From NCBI RefSeq assembly GCF_947258525.1, contig NZ_CAMYIP010000093.1, positions 1-37,698 of the forward strand: DNA of 37,698 nucleotides. The letters run 5' to 3'. This document shows positions 8,019 through 16,843 of the stretch, piece after piece. The notes beneath the pieces are model-generated. The model worked only from the letters and a program-made list of their open reading frames with translations. It did no database searches and was not told the origin of the DNA. The DNA comes from an uncultured Eudoraea sp. Its GTDB lineage: Bacteria; Bacteroidota; Bacteroidia; Flavobacteriales; Flavobacteriaceae. The translations under genes were made by a program, and so were the position numbers. Position 1 is the first letter of the stretch; every line of letters starts with the position of its first letter.

Positions 8019-9338
8019 ATGAAAACAACATCAGAAGCTGAAAAAACTGCAACAACATTACGAAATGAGTTTTTCACGAAATATCCGAAAGACGCGGCTT
8101 ACGCACTTGAGTCCATTCCGCATGACGCTATATTGGATTATTTAAAGCAAGTCAATCCTGAGAATGCCAGGGCGATTTTCTTTCGCCTTAATCCTGATAC
8201 TGTCGCGGGACTTCTTGCTAAAATGGATGATTCCTTGTTCATTGGTTTGTTTAGTCAGGTAGATACACATTTGGCCGCCAGACTCCTTTCCCGATTAAAC
8301 GAGGAAGAAGTGGATAAAAGACTCTCCCTTCTACCCAGTCTAACTTCGAGCGAAATCAGGGATTTTTTGAGCTTCAGGCCAGGAACTGCAGGATATCTCA
8401 TGGAAACCAATGTTGCTGCTTTCTATAACGATAATTTAGTCGAAGATGTTTTAAACAAAATTCGTCAGCTAAAGGACCGTAGAATTGCCGTTGTGTATGT
8501 CCTTGATGAGGAGGGAAAACTATTGGGGAAAATCCCGATCCAGCATATTGCCGTTTCTCAACCTTCGGAAGTATTAAATCAACTTATTGAGCCGGCTCCT
8601 TCAATAAACGCCATGGCCTCACAGGAAGAAGTATTGCAGGTCATTGAGAGTGAGGACATATTGCAGATTCCCGTTACCGATATTAACAACAAACTTCTTG
8701 GGGTCATAAGAAATGATGCCCTTATGGATGTAACGAAGCAAGAGATGACGGAGAATTTGCAAGCGATGTTCGGCGCCGGCAGGGAAGAACAAGCGTTATC
8801 GAAGGTCTCCCTGGCCGTTAGAAAAAGGCTTCCCTGGCTACAAGTAAACCTCGCTACCGCCTTTTTGGCCTCCATGGTAGTGGGCTTTTTCGAGGATACC
8901 ATTGCTAAAATCACAATCTTGGCGATTTTTTTACCTGTAGTAGCTGGGCAATCAGGGAATACAGGTTCTCAGGCGCTGGCAGTAACCATGCGAGGTTTGG
9001 CGTTAAAAGAAATTAGAATCTCCCAATGGTTCAAAGTGGCCAGGAAGGAAATCATGGTAGGCTTTTTGAATGGGATCGCGGTTGCCTTGACTACAGGTAT
9101 AATCGTTTATTTTTGGGCATCTTCTTTGGGCATCGCTATTGTAATAGGAATATCGATGATCATTTCCATGATTATAGCAGGTTTTGCCGGTGCGGTAATT
9201 CCTATGGCCCTTAAAGCCATGGGGCAAGACCCCGCAACCTCTTCCTCCATAATTCTGACCACTGTTACCGATATTTGCGGTTTCCTTAGCTTTTTAGGAT
9301 TGGCAACCGCACTTTCATCTGCCTTAGGAATTACCTAG
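8019..9338 (+). CDS. mgtE: Magnesium transporter MgtE
   Basis: A 439-residue protein matching full MgtE architecture: helical N domain (about 20-120), CBS pair (about 122-240), plug helix (about 240-268), then five membrane helices from about 275. The signature PVVAGQSGNTGSQALAV is at residues 306-322, with DPATSSSIILTTVTDICGF near the C-terminus carrying the pore-lining Asp. MgtE dimers carry Mg2+ across the inner membrane and close when cytosolic Mg2+ fills the N/CBS domains. It is the last gene of the three-gene operon beginning at 6405. The paired soluble homologue directly upstream is the unusual part. Confidence 0.96.
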   Translation: MKTTSEAEKTATTLRNEFFTKYPKDAAYALESIPHDAILDYLKQVNPENARAIFFRLNPDTVAGLLAKMDDSLFIGLFSQVDTHLAARLLSRLNEEEVDKRLSLLPSLTSSEIRDFLSFRPGTAGYLMETNVAAFYNDNLVEDVLNKIRQLKDRRIAVVYVLDEEGKLLGKIPIQHIAVSQPSEVLNQLIEPAPSINAMASQEEVLQVIESEDILQIPVTDINNKLLGVIRNDALMDVTKQEMTENLQAMFGAGREEQALSKVSLAVRKRLPWLQVNLATAFLASMVVGFFEDTIAKITILAIFLPVVAGQSGNTGSQALAVTMRGLALKEIRISQWFKVARKEIMVGFLNGIAVALTTGIIVYFWASSLGIAIVIGISMIISMIIAGFAGAVIPMALKAMGQDPATSSSIILTTVTDICGFLSFLGLATALSSALGIT

Positions 9339-9497
9339 TTTTCTATTGATTGGAACTAAGGAAATTTCAACTAAATATAGTTCCCTTCAAATCGAATTCT
9401 ATTTCCCTCCTACATATCCTTAAAGACGAATGTTCACCTTTAGGCCGAGATTTAAATCTTGTTGTACTGTTTTTATTTGATCTGATTTATTCACCAC

Positions 9498-9968
9498 TTA
9501 AGATTTGTATAAAGCCGTGACCTCTTTTCTGAGATATTTTTTCTGTAGATGCTTTACAGCAGGATTAATGATAAACCTATTTGTCATGGCCTCACGCCCC
9601 AGCAGCATTCGAAACTCCATCGTGTTACGATTCGCCAAAGAGAGTTCAACATCAAAAGTATCCTTTCCAATAGTAATCGGGGTTTTTATAATCAGCCTAT
9701 CCTCAGATATCCCGAAAGAACCTTTAATTGATCGCCTACCCAACACTTTTGCACTGCACTGCACCTGAACCTTAGTGTTCTTTTGCAGGGGACATACGGT
9801 AAAGCTGACCCAATCCTCACCGTTCTTCTTAATTAATTTGATTTCCTTTGCTTGAATCGATGATGTCCTTGCTCCGGAATCGACTCTGGCGCGAATAGCA
9901 GGGATGTTCAACTGTTCGAACGCACACCATTCTTCACTTCCGATTAATTTCAAGTTGTTTATTTCCAA
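9498..9968 (-). CDS. RimB-like retropepsin-type protease (pfam05618)
   Basis: A 156-residue protein of the family first annotated as ATP-dependent zinc protease, now known to have a retropepsin-like fold. The catalytic Asp motif D-S-G-A is at residues 30-33 (RVDSGARTSSIQAKEI), and the second signature FRMLLGREAM lies near residue 125. It follows the AspA-like gene with a 39-base gap and ends the PepSY-RimK-AspA-RimB operon. In other bacteria rimA/rimB/rimK act together on glutamylation of ribosomal protein S6, with the protease acting on RimK or its product. The same partnership is inferred here from gene order. Confidence 0.88.
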   Translation of the reverse strand: MEINNLKLIGSEEWCAFEQLNIPAIRARVDSGARTSSIQAKEIKLIKKNGEDWVSFTVCPLQKNTKVQVQCSAKVLGRRSIKGSFGISEDRLIIKTPITIGKDTFDVELSLANRNTMEFRMLLGREAMTNRFIINPAVKHLQKKYLRKEVTALYKS

Positions 9969-10007
9969 ATCTTTTAGTAATTATATTAGAATGCCCAAAT
10001 CTCTTAA

Positions 10008-10979
10008 TCAAGGTTCAATTGACATGTGGATAATCGCATCACCTTTATTTACGATCGGCGCATGATTTATGCAGAAAACGTATCCCCTTACAGGAGCCTT
10101 TACAGTTCTTTCGAAATAGCCGAACGGATCAGAAATACTCCCAATTTTATCTCCTTTGTTATATAATTTACCCAATACGGCTTTGCTGCGAAACATACCG
10201 GAATACGTAGCCCTGATCCATATTGATTTCTCAACAATTATGGGAGTGGTGCCTTTTATTTTAAAATTGGTTTCTAGTTCTTCCGTAAAATCCCTAATGC
10301 CCAAAAAATGCATAACGTTCAGGGCACCCTTGACCCCAATTCGTGTAATTCTTTTATCGATATCCAACGATTTTCCCCCTTCATATAAGAGTACTTTTTT
10401 TCCTAATCTAATAGCAGAATCCCTATACGATTTCTCCCTACGCTTCGATTTCATAATAAAGGGGGCGCCAAAGACCCTGGCCAACTCTAAGCTTTCTGCG
10501 TCTCCTTCATTAATTCGAATCTGGGCGGCATTGAATCGATTCGCACCTCCCGTGTGAAAATCCAGACAATAGTCTGCAAGGGGCACAATATCATTCATTA
10601 AATGATAGGCGAATATACTTGCGAGAGAACCTCTTTTAGATCCCGGGAATACACGGTTTAAATCTCTTCCATCGGGAAACTGACGAGTTTGACTCAGAAA
10701 ACCAAAAATGTTGACCACAGGGATACAAATAACCATGCCATTTTGAGGCTTGTTATATTTTTTGGCCACTATTTGTCTTACAATCTCAACACCATTTATT
10801 TCATCACCATGAATACCTCCCGTGATTAGAATTGTCGGACCAGGTTCCTTTGCTCTTTCAATAATAATGGGGACCTCAATTTTAGTGCGGGTATGAAGTT
10901 TTGCTATATCCAGGTTTATCTGTATTCCTTTGCCCTTAGAAATGGCTTTCCCTAAAATTTCGATACTAGTGTTCGGCAT
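10008..10979 (-). CDS. Succinylglutamate desuccinylase/aspartoacylase family carboxypeptidase
   Basis: A 323-residue M14-fold zinc enzyme. The metal motif GGIHGDE gives His57 and Glu60, and LDFHTGG gives His142. [10 protein letters not shown] (104-113) carries the substrate-binding Arg and Asn. The C-terminal part (about 235-323) forms the small beta domain typical of AstE/AspA. The family cleaves amide bonds of N-acyl amino acids or C-terminal glutamates. Its gene overlaps rimK by 14 bases and is followed by the RimB-like protease, so trimming of RimK-made glutamate tails is a reasonable inference. The substrate is not proven. Confidence 0.9.
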   Translation of the reverse strand: MPNTSIEILGKAISKGKGIQINLDIAKLHTRTKIEVPIIIERAKEPGPTILITGGIHGDEINGVEIVRQIVAKKYNKPQNGMVICIPVVNIFGFLSQTRQFPDGRDLNRVFPGSKRGSLASIFAYHLMNDIVPLADYCLDFHTGGANRFNAAQIRINEGDAESLELARVFGAPFIMKSKRREKSYRDSAIRLGKKVLLYEGGKSLDIDKRITRIGVKGALNVMHFLGIRDFTEELETNFKIKGTTPIIVEKSIWIRATYSGMFRSKAVLGKLYNKGDKIGSISDPFGYFERTVKAPVRGYVFCINHAPIVNKGDAIIHMSIEP

Positions 10980-11844
10980 TCCTTTCTACATACTTTATAA
11001 TTTGCATTGCAATATCTTTCCCTGTGGCAGCTTCAATACCTTCCAATCCCGGCGAAGAGTTGACTTCTAAAATCAACGGACCTCTTTCTGACTGCAGCAT
11101 ATCTACGCCTGCAATACCTAATCCCATGGCTTTTGCTGCTTTTAAGGCTGCATTTTCTTCATCATCTGATAATTCTATAATATCTGCCGAGCCACCTCTA
11201 TGTAAGTTGGATCTAAACTCACCCTCTTTCCCCTGTCGCTTCATTGCGCCGACAACTACACCGTCTACAATAAAAGCGCGCAAATCAGCGCCCCCGGCTT
11301 CTTTAATAAATTCTTGAACAATTACACGTGCCTGTAGCCCGTTGAACGCCTCTAAAATAGATTCTGCAGAATTTTTATTGTCTGCCAGCACCACTCCAAG
11401 ACCTTGCGTACCTTCCAATAATTTTATGACCAATGGTGCACCTCCAACTTTTTCAACAATATTGCTTACATTTCTAGAGTAATTACTGAATACTGTTTTG
11501 GGAAGACCAAGACCCGCCCTGGATAAAATTTGCAGACTTCTCAGTTTATCCCTTGATCGTACCAAAGCCTGTGACTCCGTAGCGGTGAAAATTTTCATCA
11601 TCTCAAACTGACGGACAACGGCAGTTCCGTAAAAAGTAACTGAAGCGCCAATTCGCGGTATAACCCCATCAACATCTAGTACTTCAGCTCCTTTATAAAT
11701 AACAGATGGTTTCCTTTTTTCGATTACGAGATCACATTTTGTGTGATTGATAACGACCATTTCATGGCCCTTTTTACTGCCTGCCTCAATAATTCTTTTG
11801 GTTGAATAAAGATTTGGGTTTGCTGATAAGATTGCTATTTTCAT
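10966..11844 (-). CDS. rimK: RimK-type ATP-grasp alpha-L-glutamate ligase
   Basis: A 292-residue ATP-grasp ligase, normal length for RimK. It opens [20 protein letters not shown], the usual N-terminal domain, with [20 protein letters not shown] following. ATP-grasp elements are [35 protein letters not shown] and the Mg-binding end [19 protein letters not shown]. RimK adds glutamates to the C-terminus of ribosomal protein S6 or makes poly-alpha-glutamate. Whether S6 of this organism carries the needed C-terminal Glu is not visible in this window. It is the second gene of the operon beginning at 12307 and overlaps the next gene by 14 bases, implying translational coupling. Confidence 0.92.
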   Translation of the reverse strand: MKIAILSANPNLYSTKRIIEAGSKKGHEMVVINHTKCDLVIEKRKPSVIYKGAEVLDVDGVIPRIGASVTFYGTAVVRQFEMMKIFTATESQALVRSRDKLRSLQILSRAGLGLPKTVFSNYSRNVSNIVEKVGGAPLVIKLLEGTQGLGVVLADNKNSAESILEAFNGLQARVIVQEFIKEAGGADLRAFIVDGVVVGAMKRQGKEGEFRSNLHRGGSADIIELSDDEENAALKAAKAMGLGIAGVDMLQSERGPLILEVNSSPGLEGIEAATGKDIAMQIIKYVERNAEH

Positions 11845-11899
11845 TTTTAAGGTTTATTTATTGAGACGAAATACTTTCTGCACCTCATTTTTGGTTTGA

Positions 11900-12307
11900 T
11901 CAAACAATTAATTTTCCAACGATTTTTCCTGAAAGGTCATAGAGGAGTTTAAGTGAATAAAGACCGTTATTCAGATTCAATTCATACAAACTACTATCAG
12001 GGGTTTGAACATGGTATATTTGTCGAAGTTCATCCCTATTATTTTTTTCATCGAATGTAAGCTGTATTCTTTTCGGAATTTTATCCAATGGAATAGTCCT
12101 TACTGTCTCTAACCATTTGCCCTCATTATTGAATAAAGCCGTACATTTTTTCTTTTTCAAGTTAAAATTTACCTGCCATTTAAAAACATCAACTTGTTGC
12201 CATGAAATCCGTGTTGCCGCTGGGAATTTTAGATTAAAGGAGCCAAGAACCAAAGGGTTCACCTTTGTTCTTTTGTATCTGAATATACTTTTTACAAATA
12301 ATTTCAT
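11900..12307 (-). CDS. PepSY-like domain protein
   Basis: A 135-residue protein resembling the PepSY-like (BLIP-fold) proteins of Bacteroidota. The visible pattern is F-x-x-K-F-P-A-A-x-x-I-x-W-x-x-V-x-x-(F/Y)-x-V-x-F at residues 23-50, then CTALFNNEGKWLETVRTIPL. A second half follows with YHVQTPDSSLYELNLNNGLY. Most relatives are secreted, but here no signal peptide precedes the domain: MKLFVKSIFRYKRTKVNPLV is basic rather than hydrophobic. It is the first gene of the operon with RimK, 55 bases upstream of it, and the palindromic promoter lies about 190 bases before its ATG. Role unknown; an inhibitor- or sensor-like function is only a guess. Confidence 0.72.
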   Translation of the reverse strand: MKLFVKSIFRYKRTKVNPLVLGSFNLKFPAATRISWQQVDVFKWQVNFNLKKKKCTALFNNEGKWLETVRTIPLDKIPKRIQLTFDEKNNRDELRQIYHVQTPDSSLYELNLNNGLYSLKLLYDLSGKIVGKLIV

Positions 12308-12496
12308 ATGCCAACTGTATTTTCTTTATCGGTTAATGATAGACTTGGTTCAATTATAGCTATTCTGGCACCTCTTTTGACATTTCTTCAAAACTTGGGC
12401 CTGGGCTTACACTTGTATTCAAGCTCAAAAATGAAATGGATGTGTTAGATTTATGTATGCTAAAGGAATGGAGCAGCATGAACTTAACCAAGCCTT

Positions 12497-12540
12497 TAAA
12501 TTTATGTCTTTATGCTTGTTGAAACAGCTACTTAGGTAGC
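12497..12540 (-). promoter_or_regulatory. Palindromic operator with promoter upstream of the PepSY-RimK operon
   Basis: On the minus strand GCTACCTAAGTAGCTGTTT (12540-12522) is identical over 19 bases to the element at 6132-6150. It is followed after exactly 17 bases by TAAATTTA (12504-12497), one mismatch from TAnnTTTG. The distal arm is degenerate here (CAAGTGCTAC instead of AAACAGCTAC). The predicted transcript would start about 180 bases before the PepSY ATG. The rest of the 304-base gap 12308-12611 shows a 12-bp repeat CACTTGTATTCA (12410-12421, 12540-12551) and no other gene. Confidence 0.55.
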
Positions 12541-12611
12541 ACTTGTATTCACTCTGGATTTTAAAAATGTTAAGTATTGATTATTGCAATGGGCAATAAA
12601 TGGAAAGTGAC

Positions 12612-13319
12612 TTAGGGAATATATTTTTCCTCAGCGATTGACAGAAGTAATTGTAAATTTTTTACATTAATCTGTTTACGCCCGACAGAAATTGCGCCGC
12701 AGCGTTTTAGTTCTTGAATATGCCTGCTAACCACCGCCCTGGTAGTGCCAATGAGTCCTGCGATTTCTTCATTTGGTAAGTTGTTGATCAATTCAAGTTT
12801 TCTCGTTTCGCCGTTAATGTTTTTAAGGAGCAAATTAGATAATCTCACCAGCGTGCTGTGCAGGGTGACGTCCGTTGCAACATCCATGAGTTGCCGCATA
12901 CGATGGCCCAAATAATATAAAATCGCTTTATGTACTGTGGGGTATTCATTGATCCAGTTGCGCATATGGTCCATAGAAACCTTTAAAACCTCAGAAGTAT
13001 CAAAAGCCTCCCAATATACGTCATGCGGTTTGGTGTCCAGAAGAGAAAGTACGTCAAAAACATCACCCTGTGATAGCAGAAAAACCGTGTGTTCCCTTCC
13101 TGAATCCGGATTGGACTTAAACACTTTAAGTCGACCGGAAACAATAAAATGAAAAGTAGAAGAAACCTCAATACTACTTTTAAAACTCCTCACATTCCAT
13201 TTTTCAGCAGTCATTAAATCTAGTAACTTTTCAATTGAAGCGATGCTTGAATCCTCAAAAAAAGGGGAACTTTGTAAAGCCTTTCGGTATCTGGTGAAGT
13301 TCGGATTTTCCTTATTCAT
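12612..13319 (-). CDS. Crp/Fnr-family transcriptional regulator
   Basis: A 235-residue regulator from the ATG at 13319 (MNKENPNFTRYRKAL), chosen over the ATG at 13364 because it has the A-rich upstream context and normal Crp length. The cyclic-nucleotide-binding-type beta roll spans about residues 15-130 (FHFIVSGRLKVFKSNPDSGR; VFLLSQGDVFDVLSLLDT). The long dimer helix follows, then a winged HTH (NEEIAGLIGTTRAVVSRHIQ) at about 180-200. No cysteine cluster for Fe-S binding is visible at the N-terminus. The canonical cAMP-binding R-S/T of E. coli Crp is not evident, so the effector is uncertain. It lies just upstream of the palindromic promoter at 12.5 kb and is a candidate regulator of it. Confidence 0.9.
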   Translation of the reverse strand: MNKENPNFTRYRKALQSSPFFEDSSIASIEKLLDLMTAEKWNVRSFKSSIEVSSTFHFIVSGRLKVFKSNPDSGREHTVFLLSQGDVFDVLSLLDTKPHDVYWEAFDTSEVLKVSMDHMRNWINEYPTVHKAILYYLGHRMRQLMDVATDVTLHSTLVRLSNLLLKNINGETRKLELINNLPNEEIAGLIGTTRAVVSRHIQELKRCGAISVGRKQINVKNLQLLLSIAEEKYIP

Positions 13320-13453
13320 TTTATTCAGAACAATTTTGTTGAAGTTACTAAAAAGTAAGGGCATGATAACGATTCGATTAGAAATTAAAAGAGCCTTTAT
13401 TGCAGCAATTTTTGGAATAATTTTATATTGCCTTTATTAGTCTACCCAAAAGG

Positions 13454-13759
13454 TCAGTCCTGGTTATGATTCTTTTTTCCATCATCAGCGCCGCAGTATA
13501 ACACAACTTTTCGAATTAATGGGCAAAAGTCAATTGTTCCCGGCAAATTGTTTATAACCAAATGCCGACTTGATTTTTCTCCTTCAATTGTATATTGAAT
13601 CTTATCATCTACTAGCGGAATGTAACTTCTCTTAGTTAGTTTTTCTTTTCCCGGAAGTGTTTTTTTGTGAAAAATGCGTGTTAACCAAGGAAAATGGCTT
13701 GTAGAAGAGTCGGGTATTGGGGATACAGGATGACGATTTACCTCCAACGATTTTATCAT
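13454..13759 (-). CDS. Small hypothetical protein (doubtful)
   Basis: A 101-codon ATG-initiated frame (MIKSLEVNRHPVSPIPDSST). The product is polar and basic, with one cysteine pair (C79, C89) and no signal or membrane segment. No family is recognised. The C-terminal half (HLVINNLPGTIDFCPLIRKV) looks more protein-like than the N-terminal half. It lies alone between the Crp gene and a repeat-bearing gap, in the same direction as its neighbours. It could be a remnant or chance. Confidence 0.35.
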   Translation of the reverse strand: MIKSLEVNRHPVSPIPDSSTSHFPWLTRIFHKKTLPGKEKLTKRSYIPLVDDKIQYTIEGEKSSRHLVINNLPGTIDFCPLIRKVVLYCGADDGKKNHNQD

Positions 13760-13922
13760 AATAACAGCAGAGAATGAAATAAGTACAAGAGGACATTTAG
13801 ATACCTTATTCCATACTGCCAGGATGTTTCTCCAAATGATGAATCATGTGATACGACGCATAGCATTACATCAAATTATTCCTTCGGTCAAACAACTATT
13901 TATTCATTTACCAAAATTTCAT

Positions 13923-13968
13923 CCCGATAGCTCCTTCTCCATAGTATTACGAAGGAGAAGCTATCGGG
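13923..13968 (+). repeat. 46-bp intergenic hairpin repeat, copy 2
   Basis: Identical to 3110-3155. The gap 13760-14070 (311 bases) holds this element plus a second small hairpin-prone stretch (GCCTGCCTTGTCGGCAGACA at 13992-14011). No gene is supported there; an 80-codon plus-strand frame is translated straight through the repeat and is rejected. Confidence 0.9.
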
Positions 13969-14070
13969 ATGAGATTTGCCCCCCAGCGAGAGCCTGCCTT
14001 GTCGGCAGACAGGCATCATACTCCTGTTTTAAATTCAAAAACATTCTCATTGCGGGCTTTTATTAGGGGC

Positions 14071-15213
14071 TTACACTTTTCCATAAACCGGCACAATAAA
14101 ATTCCCGTTTAAAAATGGCTTCGGATCTATTTGGCTTTGCAGGACAACCCCACTATAACGCCATTCGAGCAGTAGTTGAGCAGACTGAAGCAAAGGCGCT
14201 GCTGTGGCTATTTGGATAGCCCGTAATTGATGTCTTCCCACTGTTTGTGGTTGTATCTGTTTGGCGATCTCCCGCCTGTACAGAGTTCCCTCCTTATCCT
14301 TACCCTCTACCGCTGCATACAAAATAATCTTGTCGTCTTCTATATGTGGAATCTGCGCTTCCATTTTGTGCTGTAAGGCAGCAATAGCCTCAGGGGTATT
14401 TCCCAAACCGGTACGTTGTTCTTCTACCCATGCATAATGTCCGGGATATCGCAAAGTCTTGTAATCCAGAAACCCTACCTTATTAGCTAATGCATCCGGC
14501 AGGTCGGCTGCACCTCCGGAAGTAAGGTCCTCTTCATAGGTAATGCCATCGATAATTATGGTGGCTCTATCTGACAATGAAGGAAGTCTTGTTTTTTTAA
14601 AATCACGGAGCACCAGGGTGTCCTTTAAGTATTCGGTAGCTACCCCTACCGGACTCCAGGTGAACCCATAATAATGCGGGGCAACAGCATGGTCTGTCAG
14701 CGCCCCTACTCTCATCTCCAGCTTGTCCACTTTATCTACTTCAAAATCGCTGCAAAACTGTTGGAAAAGATGGTTGGCGAGGATATTGATGTAGCCTGGA
14801 GCTAGACCGGTTTGAAGCACGAAACCCGTTGTAGCATCCTTTGCCAATGCCATTATCTCTGTAGTTTCTGCAACATACTCCGTCAGGTTGGCATAGTGCA
14901 GCTGAAAGTCTTTGGCCAGCCCGGCTATTTTCGGGGCCAGGCTACCGGGGAGGCAATCGAGGAGTACATCGCCATGGCCCAGGATTTCTTTCATTTCTTC
15001 TGTAAGGCCTTCCCCGGGAAGATGAAATGCCTTAACGGAACAGGGATTTGTTGTACCCTCCTCTACCCATCTGGCTACCTTTATCGCTTTTGAAAGCGTT
15101 CGGTTTCCTATATAAACCGTAGGCGGTACTTCACTCCATTCCATCAGGAGCAGACCGGCTGCCTGGGCAATACCGCCAGCCCCGGCAATAATGATGTTAT
15201 AGTGCTTTTTCAT
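14071..15213 (-). CDS. Saccharopine dehydrogenase-like oxidoreductase
   Basis: A 380-residue protein from the ATG at 15213 (MKKHYNIIIAGAGGIAQAAG), preferred over a start seven codons upstream. An N-terminal Rossmann domain carries the GAGGIAQAAG dinucleotide motif at residues 11-20. A conserved stretch GDVLLDCLPGSLAPKIAGLA follows, where saccharopine dehydrogenase-like proteins bind substrate. The C-terminal half contains GLAPGYINILANHL and GLGNTPEAIAALQ. The family includes saccharopine dehydrogenases, carboxynorspermidine dehydrogenase and many uncharacterised members. No lysine-pathway partner is adjacent, so the reaction is unknown. By eye it is more GC-rich than the genes at 17-27 kb. 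Confidence 0.85.
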   Translation of the reverse strand: MKKHYNIIIAGAGGIAQAAGLLLMEWSEVPPTVYIGNRTLSKAIKVARWVEEGTTNPCSVKAFHLPGEGLTEEMKEILGHGDVLLDCLPGSLAPKIAGLAKDFQLHYANLTEYVAETTEIMALAKDATTGFVLQTGLAPGYINILANHLFQQFCSDFEVDKVDKLEMRVGALTDHAVAPHYYGFTWSPVGVATEYLKDTLVLRDFKKTRLPSLSDRATIIIDGITYEEDLTSGGAADLPDALANKVGFLDYKTLRYPGHYAWVEEQRTGLGNTPEAIAALQHKMEAQIPHIEDDKIILYAAVEGKDKEGTLYRREIAKQIQPQTVGRHQLRAIQIATAAPLLQSAQLLLEWRYSGVVLQSQIDPKPFLNGNFIVPVYGKV

Positions 15214-15238
15214 TCCGGAAATACATCGTATCAAATGA

Positions 15239-15296
15239 CAAGTACCAAATTACAAATACCAAATGACAAATTATCCCACAGTATCATTGGAATTTG
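15239..15296 (+). repeat. 58-bp intergenic direct repeat, copy 1
   Basis: It starts CAAGTACCAAATTACAAATA and ends ATTGGAATTTG. The first 38 bases are identical to 16953-16990 and the last 20 differ at three positions. The two copies are in the same orientation on either side of the Sde182-like gene. Shorter relatives of the CAAGTACCAAAT module occur near the hairpin repeats at 3050 and 27565. Confidence 0.85.
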
Positions 15297-15349
15297 GATT
15301 TCGAAGCTCCAACCTATCGGGCCTATACATCTCTTGTCAGCGGTAGTGG

Positions 15350-16777
15350 TTAATTAGGTTTAATTGTTACGATCACTCTTTTATAAGCGGATAACTGGGG
15401 CATTCCTTTATCCGTAATTTTCAATATAAAATGAGCTGTTTCTTCTTTATCAACCTTTGGTGCAGTAATATGAGCCATGTGTGCATTTTCAACTCCATTT
15501 ACGTTTATGTGTTTTTTATATGTTCCCGCCTCCGGATAATTAAACCAAAGAAAACTTAAACTATCGCCATCCGGGTCTGTTGATTCGAAAGCATCTAATG
15601 TAAATGTTTCCCCAGCTTTAACTGTGATTTGTTCAGGATGAGACAGAATTGGGACTGGCGCATGATTTGCCTCCTCAAACGACATTTCACACCAATCCAT
15701 TCGGGCAGCAAAATCATGTTGAAAATCATCTCTCCAACGCCATAAAGTTTCTTTGTATCCTTTGAAAACAGTGGTATCTTTTTTTACACTCCGACCATAT
15801 TCCTTTGGAATAAACCGAATATAATTGTCAATAGCATTTGTCCAAATGGGTCTTGTTTCTGGTTCTATTTTCACAATCGAACCTCCTTTCCTGGTACTGG
15901 AAAAATCTGGTTTGTACAGTTGGTAACGACCGCCCCAACCGCCCCATTCAGGATGTTCGGCATTGTTCAATCCATTCGGAATTAATGACAGGAATGCTGG
16001 TGTATCGCCTTCAACACCCCAGGAAACATCAGGATAAGCTGCTCCAAGCGGACCATGACCTTGTTGTATGTGTTTGGCTAACCAGGCATTGCTTATCGTT
16101 GTATTATCAATTCCTTTTATAAAACTATTAATCCCCGTCCATGTAGCACTTCCATAATGGTCACCGGGAGTTACGATATAAAACAAGTCAGGAAAATTAT
16201 TTCTTATCCATATTCCACTATCATCCTGGTCGGAAATAGTATAAACACGAAGTTTGGAGATTAATCGTTTGGCTTCTTTTTTGCTTTTTGTTTTTTCAAT
16301 TTTATATAAAGCTTGTGCAAGGGTATTAACCCCTCCCCAGGTTGAAATCCATAAAGGGCGTTCATCGTCTTTTTCCAAAGTTTTAATTATCCAGTCTGAA
16401 CCTTCGGAATCCATTCCTTCTCCAACGCCTTTCATTCCATACTTTGGCAACCCTTGTTTTACTAAAGCATATAATTTTTCTGCTTTTGGATAATCCGCAC
16501 GATGCTTTAACAGATTTGGCTGAACTTTTTCGTAGGCTTTAATAATTTTGGTAATTGATTGCGGATTAATTTTATCAGTCATCCAACATGAAGTTGTAGC
16601 AACTATTCCTTCAATATCTATTTCATTAGAATACAATAGCAAGCGCACCAAAGATTGTGTATCATCCGGGTCTGCTTCAATATCAGTTAGTATGATTACC
16701 CTGTTTTTTTGAGTCTCCTGACTACTTAGCATATTAAAAGTCAGTGAAAGAAGAAATAAAAGTATAGTTGTCCTCAT
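15350..16777 (-). CDS. Secreted DUF1593/Sde182-type nucleoside-hydrolase-like protein
   Basis: A 475-residue protein from the ATG at 16777, which places a signal peptide at the N-terminus (MRTTILLFLLSLTFNMLSSQ). A longer frame to 16837 runs through repeat DNA. The catalytic-type motif ILTDIEADPDDTQSLVRLLL (about 29-48) carries the Asp cluster that binds Ca2+ in nucleoside hydrolases. TWGGVNTLAQALY and YTISDQDDSGIWIRNNFPDL also fit DUF1593. The end (about 385-475) is a beta-sandwich like the Sde182 C-terminal domain (VKAGETFTLDAFESTDPDGD). Sde182 was described as a cellulose-binding protein, so a role in carbohydrate turnover is possible; the substrate is unknown. The gene is bracketed by direct repeats. 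Confidence 0.9.
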   Translation of the reverse strand: MRTTILLFLLSLTFNMLSSQETQKNRVIILTDIEADPDDTQSLVRLLLYSNEIDIEGIVATTSCWMTDKINPQSITKIIKAYEKVQPNLLKHRADYPKAEKLYALVKQGLPKYGMKGVGEGMDSEGSDWIIKTLEKDDERPLWISTWGGVNTLAQALYKIEKTKSKKEAKRLISKLRVYTISDQDDSGIWIRNNFPDLFYIVTPGDHYGSATWTGINSFIKGIDNTTISNAWLAKHIQQGHGPLGAAYPDVSWGVEGDTPAFLSLIPNGLNNAEHPEWGGWGGRYQLYKPDFSSTRKGGSIVKIEPETRPIWTNAIDNYIRFIPKEYGRSVKKDTTVFKGYKETLWRWRDDFQHDFAARMDWCEMSFEEANHAPVPILSHPEQITVKAGETFTLDAFESTDPDGDSLSFLWFNYPEAGTYKKHINVNGVENAHMAHITAPKVDKEETAHFILKITDKGMPQLSAYKRVIVTIKPN

Positions 16778-16802
16778 TATGTAATTTCTAAGTATTAATG
16801 CG

Positions 16803-16810
16803 CAAACATA
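16803..16810 (-). promoter_or_regulatory. Possible -7 box for the Sde182-like gene
   Basis: The minus strand reads TATGTTTG, an exact TAnnTTTG match, 25 bases before the ATG at 16777. TTGC about 23 bases upstream may act as the -33 element. The expected leader is about 20 bases. Confidence 0.45.
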
Positions 16811-16843
16811 CCATTTAGACTTGTGTGGTTTTTGCAACTCCCC

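Noticed and set aside
9352-9384. Inverted repeat GGAACTA/TAGTTCC between mgtE and the RimB-like gene
   Set aside because: 7-bp arms with a 19-base loop and no U-tract; too weak to call a terminator.
12342-12519. Plus-strand tail resembling a histidine-kinase G2 region (SSKLGPGLTLVFKL)
   Set aside because: No start codon, only a short weak similarity, and the upstream part is overlapped by the PepSY gene; it may be a remnant but cannot be supported.
13824-14066. 80-codon plus-strand frame
   Set aside because: It runs through the hairpin repeat (peptide SFSIVLRRRSYRDEI, also produced at copy 4), so the open frame comes from the repeat.
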